Source: Plectrocnemia conspersa (taxonomy: Eukaryota > Arthropoda > Insecta > Trichoptera > Polycentropodidae). Taken from it: DNA of 64,000 bases. The position numbers and the translations under genes were made by a program. The stretch lies in NCBI GenBank assembly GCA_009617715.1, contig VTFK01000530.1:83847-147846 (forward strand). Direction: 5' to 3'. A model generated the notes under the pieces. It worked only from the letters and a program-made list of their open reading frames with translations. It made no database searches and was not told the DNA's origin. This document shows, in pieces, positions 26,601 through 37,470 of the stretch (positions are counted from its first letter, which is position 1; every line of letters starts with the position of its first letter).

Positions 26601-29600
26601 CGCTCATGACTTCAATAATTAAAATCTAAACACAATACTGATACAATGATATGACATAATAATTTGGCGAAGATACAAATATTTTCATTTTTAAATTAAT
26701 TTAATAATTAGTGATAATATTTAGGGTAGTGTGTGAGTTGTTGTATACACCAAGGTACAAAATAAAAATGAATTAAAACCATTATTGTATCAAAAACAAT
26801 TCACCTAGATCGTTCCGTTCCGAGCGACGACTCGCAATATGTATATCAGCTTATAAATATGTAGTTTTTTAGATGTTATCTAATATACATTTTACAATGA
26901 ATATAAATATGTGATTGTATATTAATAACCAGTTATTTTTAGTTCCTATGTTGCAAAATATGTTCATGTATCATTTTTGTTCTGTGCAATCATTTCTCTT
27001 TTGGATCAACCAAATTAAGGACCCATTTTTCCCCTCCCCTGCTACGATACATACCTTTTAAATATTATATGCATATAAAAAAAATGTGCAAACGGGTTTT
27101 ATCGACTTTTACAAATTCTAAGAACAACCAAAAATATTTGTATCTATAGGGATGGTTTAGAACCAGCTGGGTTAGAAAATCAGCATTTATTAAACTGTTG
27201 TTTATTATTTTCACATATTCTCTAACTCTTAGTTTTTTGTAAATATATATTTTTAGCGCAATCAGTATAAGAACCACACTACACGAACGGTCCTTCCATC
27301 GCAAAAATGCCAACTCCAAGCAAGTACCGCCCGGGGCAGTCCCCTCTTCCCGCCTTCTAGCTGCGCCACTGCCTACAAATAAGTATTAACCAATTCAGTT
27401 TGGGAATCAGTGACATCTCTATAAATAATTATAAATTATTATGTGTAATATTATTTATAATCAACAGATGTCACTTTTTTTAATAAATTCGAATCGGCTG
27501 CTGTGGCTACGAAGGACTGCGTTATTCTTATCTTCAGGTTGTCTACGGGTGGATTTAAAAAAGAAACGCTGGACAATGACAAAAGCTTTGCAAATGAAGA
27601 TCCATTAGGAAGCCAACAAGCCTTCGTCCAAAGAAAGATGCGCGTCGACAGCTCATGTTATCTTTGGAGCTTAGTGAAGAGAAGGGTTTTTTCAGAAGCA
27701 CTTAGAAAATGTGATTATTTGATTTTTTGATAAACTAACGCTTTCTAAATTTCTAATAGATGGTTTCATTACGCTGGTGGGCCGGTTTATTTGCCAATGG
27801 CACAACACTGACGTGAACGTGACAACGGGATCTTAACGGGAGTACGATGCTCAGAGGGATCGCAATCATCTCCTTCATAACATGTAACTAAACATTAATA
27901 CTCTTAATATACGGCCCAATTTATGTATAATTGCCGTCCTTCACAATCCTTACCTTTCTCTAAAAGCAGGTTAAAATTGGTTCTAGAAAACGTTGTTATC
28001 TTAATTTGTGAACGGTCGCCACAGTTGTATTGAAATTGATAATTATACAATTTTAGATAGTTTACTACGTTGTATCAGTTTCTACTATTTATGTTTTTTT
28101 ATAAGATATAAATATAAAAGTTGAGAAGGCCGGTTGAGCGTCACGTCGGTCAATTTCGAACATGTTATCGACTGTGAAACAATTATCCAGTGAAGAAGAT
28201 CGCCATAACTCGCCAGGCAATTAAGAGCGACTTCAAAGCGAAAAAGCGACAAAGTTAAAGTTATTAATCGTAATACCCCTAGTACAATTGTAGGCATTAT
28301 CCCGAAAGCGACCGTCCATAAATTAATTGAAACGTTTCACGGCTAGATCGGATTAGCCGCGGATAGTGTTTAACGGCACGCCTCGTGGGAGAATTCCCGA
28401 CTATTCCCGATCGCTAACGACGCGCAATTACCCAGGAATCCCAATAGACACAAAAATTTAGAGTGTTGTCGCTAATAACATAACGACACGAAAATAAACC
28501 ACGAGGGTTCTGTTTGTCTTTCAGGCTTCTTATGGCGACCCCGGCTAGAATGTTGACTCTAGCTGTTGTTTCTAACGTATAACCGAAAACACACTCGATT
28601 AATTGTTTGCTCGAAACTCGAAGAAGCGCACTCGAAATTGTTTATGGAGATGACTGCTACAATATTTTTAATAAGACACGCATCGAAGATCGGATCTACC
28701 ATACAATATTTATCATATGTATATAGAAAGTACCAAGCGTTTTATTGCCTTCCGCTTACAAATCACAACATTTTTTAATTAAATAACCTCAGTTAATACT
28801 TTATGAATTTCAACTCGGTCACAATGCGACAATAGCAATTAAAAACATCTTCAATATAATGGGCAGGGATGCCATTAAATTTAGAAAGTGTCAAATGTGG
28901 TTCTAAAAATTTCGTTCCGAAAATTTTGGCATTGACACTTAAGAGCGGAAAGTCCTTAGGGGTTGTTAGTGAGGATATTAGGGCTGTCATCATGCAGGTT
29001 AAAACAGCTAGCTCAAAAACTTCCCGCTCAATTACACGTTTTAATTTTTAACTCATTTAACGCGCACCTTAAAAAACGCAAAGACTTGTTACAACCTGAT
29101 ATTATTAATTCGATTTTTCAATCTTTATTTAAATAAATATAAGTATTATCTACGTCGAACTGATTATCTCAGAAAATCTTGCCCGTAATATAAGCTCTAC
29201 TTCTGTAGAGAATAAAGGCCGGGATTGTTCGCGGGGTGGCGTCTAAAAATAAAAGGAGGCGATAGAAAAAACGCGTGTAAATCGTAACATCCATATTGGT
29301 TACGAGCGCTATTTATTGCCCTTCCTCAAGAAGCGACGCCACATAGCGCAGCACCCCTTACACAATAAAGCTTTTAGTCGGTTTTGTGCTGTGTGAAATT
29401 TGCCCGTGGAAGGACTTAATTTATGCGCCGACACCTCGGCTCCATTGTTTTAGGCCAGAGTTATGAAAAAAAAGAGTATCGGCCGCACCTCTGTGCATTT
29501 GCATAATTCCTCTTCGCTCGGGTCATTACCTGGCGAATCCGAAGATTCGGAAACGTCTCGCGGGTGGTCTTTCTATCTGCCGCTCTCCTCTCGTTTGCCT

Positions 29601-30084
29601 CAAACTTATCTCTCGAACTGAGGCTATAAATCCCGAGACAACTCCAATAACGTTCTTTATTTACGTAGGACACGCGTGGGAGACCGTATCGACTGATTTT
29701 TAAGACTACTCATTACCTTTCGAGTTGTATTATAAAGTCTAAACAGGAAAGAATAATTTATGTTAATCATTCGAGCACCTCAAGGCGGACACCATCTTAA
29801 TTATGATTTATTATTAAACTTATTTTTGCACAAATTCTAATTACTAAGTTGTATTGATTATAAATGGTGATTTATATAGTTTTTCAGCTGCTGATTACTG
29901 TAAAAATAATAACATTTCCCCTTCCATATCAGTGTCTCTTTGGTCTCTTCGTCCACCTACATTTTGTATTTTTTGTATATACACTAGCAAATATTTTTGG
30001 ACGAAATTGAAATACTGCCCTAAACATACAGCGATGACGATAGTAGTGATTCATATGATCCTGGCATCCAAAAAATTTCACCCA
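23681..30084. other. Intergenic DNA with islands at 24.5-25.0, 28.1-28.5 and 29.2-29.7 kb
   Basis: No exon supported. AT-rich DNA is broken by three 350-500 bp GC-richer islands whose frames are short on both strands. A SINE copy lies at 27372-27530. Confidence 0.5.
27372..27530 (-). repeat. tRNA-derived SINE, copy 4 (reverse)
   Basis: The reverse complement shows CAGCAGCCGATTCGAATTTA, then two GATGTCAC motifs around ACACATAATAATTTATAATT, and GATTCCCAAACTG, matching the body of copy 1. Confidence 0.6.
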
Positions 30085-31155
30085 GACCGAGTTTAATGAT
30101 TTAATCAGAGACTTCGATCTTCCTAAGGAATCTGCAGAACTTTTAGGTTTCACATTGAAAGAAAAAAATGTTGACACCTGCTACGTCCTTTTATTGGTTT
30201 AGAAGTAGTGAAAAACAGTTTATTTTTTTTCAAGAAAGTGATCTTGTTTTCTGCAATAATGTTCCCGGACTCATGGTAGCTTTCATCATTAAATACGAAG
30301 CTGACGATTGAAGACTTTTTATTGATTCATTAAAAATAAATCTGAAAGTAGTACTCTTACATAACGGTATTAAGTGTGCATCTTTGCCTGTGGGACATTC
30401 AGTTAATTTGAAAGAACGCTACGAAAATCTTGAGTTAATTATTACATAAATATACAACTTGTGTCGACTGAAAAGTAATATCAATAATACTTGGACTGCA
30501 AAGTTGTTACACCATATTTATATGTATCCGTGCCAGAAGGCAGCTTTATATCAAGAAAGTATGGCTAATCATAAATACATTACAACCTAGAATCAAAAAA
30601 TGCCTTATTGATCCGAAAAAAGTTTCACTTCCACCACTTCACATTAAGCAGGGCCTGATGAAACAATTTGTCAAAGCTTTGCCAAAATAAAGAGAATGTT
30701 TTAAGTATTTCTGTGACCAAATCCCTAGTTTGTCAGAGGCAAAGTTGAAGGAATGCATTTTTGCTTGACCCGACATTAGAAAACTTATGGAGGATGAACA
30801 TTTCTAAACAAAAATGAAAAAAAGTAAGAAAGAAGTTTTGAAAGCACTTAAGCTTGTTATAACCAGCTATCTTGGAAATAAAATAGAGGCAAAGTACAAG
30901 TATATTATTGAAGATGTGTTGAAAACATTCAAGATCTTAGTCTATAACATGAGTTTAAAAGTGCATTTTCCCCTGAAAAATTGGATGCAGTAAGCGAGGA
31001 GATATAAAGATAATGGAAATGCGATAACAAGGAAGATGGAATATGAACATGATCGCAGACTATTGTTAAATGTGGAAAATAAATGATTCTCAGCAAGTTT
31101 ACAAAAGTACAAGCGGGAAAATAAGTTTTGAGAAAAAGAAAAAAACGTTGCTATA
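30085..31155 (+). pseudogene. Degraded multicopy arthropod (probably transposon-encoded) protein gene
   Basis: Plus-strand pieces in shifting frames read like one protein: ESAELLGFTLKEKN, FYWF, VFCNNVPGLM, LKVVLLHNGIKCASLPVGHS, VNLKERYENLEL, IDPKKVSLPPLHIKQGLMKQ, FVKALPK, IPSLSEAKLKE, DIRKLMEDEHF and YNMSLKVHF. I recognise these as matching a protein family found in many dispersed copies in arthropods and other invertebrates, usually unannotated and probably mobile-element-borne. At least five frameshifts or stops make it inactive. The family's function is unknown to me. No termini were identified. Confidence 0.6.
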
Positions 31156-31159
31156 AGTA

Positions 31160-34100
31160 CTTTTTTTGTATCTATTGGAAACATTATTAATGATTTTAAT
31201 TTTCATATTTGCGTATTTCTGATAATAACAAAGTGTCAACATTAAAAAACAAATATCTTAAAATTGCATATTTTGTAATTGTGTTAATCTTTAATTATCT
31301 TTTTGTGAAATAACCTTAGGCGTAAAGAAAAAATGGATGAAATTTTTGAATCAGTACAAAATATTGTATAACAATCAATTATCAAAACTACAACAATTTT
31401 CAAAAAGTAGTTTTTCGCAAGCCTGTGTTATTTTCTAAAAAACATGAATGGCAAAAAGTAATGGATTCCAATTACAACCAACGGTAATTTTCTCCGCTCG
31501 TGGACGACTTCCATGATGAACCCCAAATTTGCAACATTAATTATAATAGAATATTGCTCGTTCTTTCTTACATACATATGTAGAATCGTTTCTGTAATCC
31601 GACGACGGTTTCTTCTGAGAAAAATGCCTTTATACTTTGCTTTTATGGGTTTTGCTCGGTTAGACCGATGTTCGGAGGACCGCCGACTTCTTTGAAAAGT
31701 TTTCGATTCGAACGGAAGATATGCGAAACGATGCAAATCGGGTGATGCAAATAAAACTTTACCAAGAAGCGGTGATTCAGTGCGATTTTTGGAGTAGGTG
31801 GCGACGCTTTAACGGCGGCGATGACTCGCGAAGAGCAAAAAATCAGATCAAAAGGACGCTCGCCACTCAATTAGACAACGGAGTGCTGCCAGCCGAATAA
31901 CTTCTATTTCGGACAATAACTCAACTGTCATATGAAATAATCTAGACGCGCTAAGCGACACCGGAGCATTAGCCGGGTGTAAATAAGCAAATTTACTCTT
32001 TTTCGCGTACCCGTTTGTCCGACATAATTGGCGATTAGTCTGGCGCGTTCGCACCTCTTTCTCTTTCTCTCGGTTGATACTTCGCGTCGCTCGTTTAGCT
32101 CGTTATAGCTTTTTTTCCTCCGCTCCGTCGAGGCGAATAAAGCGCTAAATAAACATGTCATTATGGGGATTTCTATGTTTCAAATATAATAACGTTGCAG
32201 TAAAATCCTATGACTCATTTCGATATGCGCTCGCTAGAGACATCTATGAGGCGGATTTAAAAATATTTATTAAATGTAGCTAAAATAGATAAAAAATACA
32301 CTTATTAATTTTAATAATAAATATATTTTTCCCTGTGTGTTAAAATAGTTAAAATTAAAACACTGATAAATTTTATCAGTAGATAACTACTGAAAAAACT
32401 TTCTTTTATCAATTTAATTACGTATACTAATTTACACACAACAAAACTTTTATGCCCATGCGCGAGTTTAACACTAGACTGTCAATGCAAATAAATATTT
32501 CTCAAATGTATTTATAAAAAAATATTATTGCAATTAAAATTATTTGTTGCATGTTTTAAAATATACAGAGGAAAATGAAAATGAAATAAATCATAAATAA
32601 TGGGGCGGGGTGCAAGAAAATTTAAAGATAACCAAAAGTATGATTTTAATTCAGTAAAATAAATTATTAAGTACAAATAAAATAATTGGTTTGGGATCGA
32701 TTAATTATTTAAGTTCTAATAGTTTTTTTATATACTCTGATTTATAAAATAAGCATATTTAATATATAATTTAATATAATTGAGACGCAATTATTTTGCT
32801 GTTACGTAATTCGTTATTCGCAGGAATTGAGTTATATGTTTGTTTATAGAGACTATAAACAAGGGCTTGATTTTTATATCATCCGTGTGAACAATGCGAT
32901 GAATCGATAATGTTATCTTGATACTTGATATAGAGAACAATAAAGTACTGATGACTCATGAAATTCATTAAAGATTGTCACGAAGGAAATTCGTCACATG
33001 TTAAATATATATAGAGGAAGGAAATGAAGAGACAGACACTTGCATTCGGAGGGGGGGGGGAGAGAGAGAGACAATACAACCTCTACTCATTTAGATCGTT
33101 AAATATATTATTTCCTATATAATATTATGGTAAATGACAGCGCAAATGTGTATTTTAGTGTTGCCAGTATAAAGAACATAGAAATCAACGATTTGCAAAC
33201 CCATGACTGACAATTCCAGTCGCGATGCCACGTATCATGCACGCTTTTGTAGAAGCAAATATAAAAAAGAAACGTAAATTGTACATATTAACAATTTACA
33301 ATAATCAACCATTTTACAAAAAAATACAATAAACATGTATTGTTAAATACCCATCAAAAAACATTTTAAAATACCGTTGTAATATTCGTATTTTCGTATT
33401 ACGATCGACTATGTTAAAGAGTATCGTTCTCTTATATGAGTGGATTCAAGATATGTTTTTAAATGGATGTCAATTAAAATAACACCTATTGCAGAGGGTT
33501 TTAAAGAATATATTTTACAATAGATTGATTAGTAGTTTAAGTACAATTGATATTTTTTTAATTTTATTTAAATACATATAGCAAATATAATATTTTTATT
33601 TGATACATTAAATATATATATTTTTAATTATATGTTTTATATATAAAGTTTCAGTCTCTTTATATACAATTAATTATCATATCGCTATTTTTCCGAATGA
33701 GTTTACGACATACACTTGCTATTACTTCATTATTAAATCTGTTTACACCTGAAATTATTTATTAAAAAAAAGTTTTGCAAAACCATCTTGAATTTATACC
33801 GAAAATATTTTTTAAAATATGTTATTTCAATGAATAAGAACATCGGAGTATATTTTTATCGGCAAATATATATTTTTACCAGTGAATATATAATGTGTCT
33901 AGCAGGTGCTAGTTAAATTATATGATTTCAACTTTTCCATATGTAGTAATATTTACATTTGCATACTTATCATTATTTAATGTTACAGTGAATGTGCATT
34001 TTTCAGTGTAGTTATACTTTTTCTAGTGAAGTCCAAATACATTTTCACCAGTAAATTTATACATATATACATATGTATATATATATTTCCAGTACCGAAA

Positions 34101-34587
34101 TTATAATTTAACTGTTATGCGCTAATGAAATTATTTCTCATTTATTGTAAGTTTTAATATTGTTAAATAAACGTGTTAATTTGAGCGCTAAATAACCGAA
34201 CGTTTCTACTGCAATGACAACGGCACCATTTAATTACTTTTGAAGTGAATTCTAAACAGGGACCCCTTAAATTTGGCCAAAAAATGCATTTCCATTGATT
34301 GACTGACTTTGGCCCACATTCCTGTAGAAATCTTAAATAATGTCCCTGTTCAAAATTTCCAATTTAGCCCATAACTAGCAATGATCGATATATTAAATTT
34401 ATAAATATTTATAGGAATTAATTTCAACGTGAAATATCTACTATTTTCAGTAATTTTATTGCATTTTAAAATGTAATAGAATTACTTAAAACTATTCGAG
34501 GGGATAATTTTTTTTATGGTCAAAACATAACTGTAAAATACTAGCTGAGAGAGCAATGATTTTCATCCACCGAAACAGTAATGACAA
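31160..34587. other. Intergenic DNA with a 700-bp GC-richer island (31.48-32.16 kb)
   Basis: The island carries only overlapping short frames on both strands. The rest (32.2-34.5 kb) is among the most AT-rich DNA in the window, with a 13-G run at 33048-33060 followed by an AG repeat. Nothing else recognised. Confidence 0.5.
33048..33060. repeat. Poly-G run followed by AG repeat
   Basis: 13 G bases, then AGAGAGAGAGAG. Prone to length variation and sequencing error. Confidence 0.85.
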
Positions 34588-35196
34588 TAAGGCCGGCCCG
34601 AGGGGCAGGCAGTACAGGCGATCGCCTGGGGCGCTAGATCTTGTGTGGCGCCGTGATACCAAATAAAGGCGCAATATTCACTTAAAATTATCAAACAATA
34701 TTGTTAAAGAATATAATCTGATATTATTTTATTGTATACACCAGGTCTCGGCAACCTTTTTTGGCTGCGGGTCAAAATAATAAAAATGTGACTATTAAAA
34801 AGACTATTCGGGTCAGTGAATATTTTTGGCCCTAACAACCATATATGTGGTCTAGTCGTGACATCGTAACTCGTCAAAAAAAATGATATTTGCAAAACTG
34901 AAATGGGTCACTTCAAATCATCAAACGGGTCACTTGATGACCCGCGGGTCATAGGTTGCCGAGCCCTGGTATACACTACTGTGCACTCTTTAGATTATTT
35001 CACGCGTAAAAAATCGCGACGAAAATAAAACTACAAATTATTAAATACCTACGATCGCAAAAAAGAGTATGGTGTCAAATATAATAATTTGAATCATATT
35101 TTTGCGCTCATGTAATGAGTTATTGAAGTATTAATAGGAAGGGGGGCGCAAATTTAGTTTTTGCCTGGGGCGCCAAATAACCTAGGGTCGGCCCTG
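34588..35196. mobile_element. Non-autonomous hAT element, 609 bp, hosting a second one
   Basis: Right end inverted CAGGGCCGACCCTAGG, left end GGCCGGCCCGAGGGGC, with shared GCCTGGGGCGC blocks near both ends. AATGACAA (34580) and AATGACAT (35197) are a 7/8 target duplication. No transposase is present. It is interrupted at 34742-34968. Confidence 0.7.
34742..34968. mobile_element. hAT MITE, 227 bp, perfect 8-bp target duplication
   Basis: Inverted ends CAGGTCTCGGCAACCTTTTT and CAGGGCTCGGCAACCTATGA, flanked by GTATACAC at 34734-34741 and 34969-34976. The interior holds GCGGGTC and GGGTCA blocks typical of this MITE class. It is nested inside the element 34588-35196 and so is the younger of the two. 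Confidence 0.88.
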
Positions 35197-35605
35197 AATG
35201 ACATATTAAAGTTTTCAAAGTACATATTTTGTTTCGAAAGTGAATGCAGTATGACGGTTCAAGGAGAGAGAAAAGGTTGTGTATCACTTGGTTAGCAATT
35301 TATATTATCCAGGTAGGTATGCTGAAATTTTATATTTATGTAGTGAAAATTGAAAATAATACGATTTATATATTAGAAAGAAGTATATTTTGTTTGTAAA
35401 ATAATTATTTTGCGGTATAGATGTATACAAACGTTGTTCGATATTACCCCGTCGAGGTAATATCGAATATATAAAAAAAATATTTTTCAAGCTTGATGTA
35501 GTATTAAATTATTGAGTATTGTTTTGCAAGTTGAAAGTGATTTGTTAAAAATAAATAATAGATTTAAATTTTGCGTTTTCGAGTAGAAAAAGTAGCCGAG
35601 CGTCA

Positions 35606-35687
35606 ATGGCCGGAAAGCGTCGCGTCAAGTTCTCCTCGGCGGAGGCGCCTGGCTCGTGAGTTGTCATGTCAGCCGCCGGCTCTTCAC
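35606..35687 (+). other. 5' leader of Patr-1 with two upstream ATGs
   Basis: An ATG at 35606 opens an 18-codon reading frame (17 aa plus TGA) starting MAGKRRVKF. A second ATG at 35666 in the same frame runs past the main start at 35688 and is out of frame with it. Both lie in the GC-rich segment immediately upstream of the Patr-1 start. If transcribed, they could dampen translation of the main frame. The transcription start is not visible. Confidence 0.35.
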
Positions 35688-37470
35688 ATGGCGGACTCGT
35701 TTTTCGGCTTCAACACGGTAATTGGCGACGCCCTTCCGCCCTTCCGCGACTATCCTCGAACCACCGACGACGCTATCGCCTCGTCGAACCTAATCGTCAA
35801 CTCGCACGTTTCAGAGCATAGATGAAAACGAAGACGGAGGCACCTTCGAGGCTTCCGAGGACGAGTACGACGCCCTCAACGATGAGACCTTCGGAGAAAC
35901 GGGTACGTCCTCTCTAGTTTCGCGCTTAGACCTCTACCTCTCATCTTATTTCGCCTTTCAGTGGACGACGGAGATTGGGAGCAACAGCACGAAGAGTTTT
36001 CTCTTCTTACTGAAAGCACCAAACATATAGACATCGGTGAGTTTGATACGATCATACGAGATTCGAGAATATTTTTACTCATATTCGACCGTTGCAGAAG
36101 GAGCGCTTTCAAATTTGATATTAGACAATGACACGCCGACCGACGCGGCGGCGGCGGCGGCGGCAGCGGCAGCGTCCGCGCAGCATAGGAGTCGACCCTT
36201 TTCTTTGCAGTCGATGGTGCAACAGCCCGGAGCGATTCCGTCCATCAGTTGCTTGAAAAACGTGTGCACGGTGGAGGAGCTGGAGAGAAACCTGCGCCAG
36301 ATGCAGCAGTTCCCGCAGCCCAATCTTCAAAAACCGCCACTGTTGCCTTTCTTCCAAGTGAGTTGTCTTGTCTTATTGCGCTATACCGATTATCTGACCG
36401 AAATCCGTGTTTAGCAACAGCCGCCTCGGTATCCCCCCGGTATGATGCCTCCGCCGCCTCAGATGCTGGCCAATCAACAGTTCATGCCGACTCCGGGTCT
36501 GTTTCCTTATCGTTTGCAATCTCAGCCGCCTCCTAATCATCTCCAGCATCACTATGGAAATGTAACGTATATTTATTACCTTTAAAAAAATCTGACTCGG
36601 TGCCAATTAACGTCTCAATTTTGTATTTTGCTCAGATGATGCCGCCACCCAACAGCTTACCTCCCGGCGGAGTTCCGCGACCGCCTCTCGTTCCCGGAAT
36701 GGACCATCAGGGCATGTATCAGATGCATTTCAACCAACAGCCTCCCAACAACTTCAACAATCAGAACGTCCCCAATCAGCAGCGGTTTCCCGTTAACCCT
36801 CAAATGCCCCCGCCCAACAATCCGCAGTTCCCCCCCAATCAACAGCACTTTTTGCACAATCAGCATCAGTTCCCTCCGAATCAACCTCAATTCCCGCCCA
36901 ATCAATCGATGGCTCCGAATCCGCCTCAGCCTCAGCCGAACGTCAACCAGCAGCAGCGGCCGCAACTCAACCAGCAGCCCAACAACCGAAACCACCAGAT
37001 CAAGCCCGGAGTCGCGCCTCAGCCCAACCCCAACAGGCAGTTCCCTAACACTTTCAACAATGTCAACGGACCGGCGAACAAAGCCCAAAACGACACCAAC
37101 AACATCATCCAGATGATTCAAAATACTCATCCCATGCTCCAGAATAACTCGCACTCCAACTACATGAACGCTTTCATAGCCAACCCGATGCTGGCGCGAG
37201 GACTTTTGAACAGACATTTCGGGAACGCGCCGCCCGGCTTCAATCAGGTCGGTTGTGTTAAAAAATATTTCATTTTTCAACTTCATAACGAGATATTTTT
37301 CGACTTCATAACAGCAGAGCGGCATGCAAAGGCAAGATCAGCGCCGACAGAACGCAGACGCGGACCCTTACAGCGGTCTCATGTCCACCAAGGAAAAGCA
37401 GTGGTTGCTGAACATTCAAATGATGCAACTCAACACGGGCACTCCCTACGTCGACGATTATTATTACACA
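35688..37470 (+). CDS. Patr-1: Patr-1 exons 1-7: N-terminal motifs and Pro/Gln/Asn-rich region
   Basis: These seven exons encode residues 1-456, separated by introns of 59-97 nt. Exon 2 carries YDALNDETFG (residues 28-37), the family's DDX6-contact motif. Exon 4 has a run of ten alanines from GCG/GCA codons, then the SCLKNVCTVEELERNL segment. Exon 6 (204 codons) is low-complexity, rich in PPNQ/QFPPN units, and corresponds to the Pro-rich region needed for decapping in the family. It ends in MIQNTHPML and NPMLARGLLNRHFGN, conserved-looking short motifs. Exon 7 carries DPYSGLMSTKEKQWL and PYVDDYYYT. The acceptor of exon 7 is an ACAGCAG (NAGNAG-type) site, so an isoform lacking one Gln is possible. 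Confidence 0.92.

Noticed and set aside
36657..37325. 222-codon minus-strand frame
   Set aside because: Antisense shadow of Patr-1 exon 6, caused by its CAG/CCN-rich codons.
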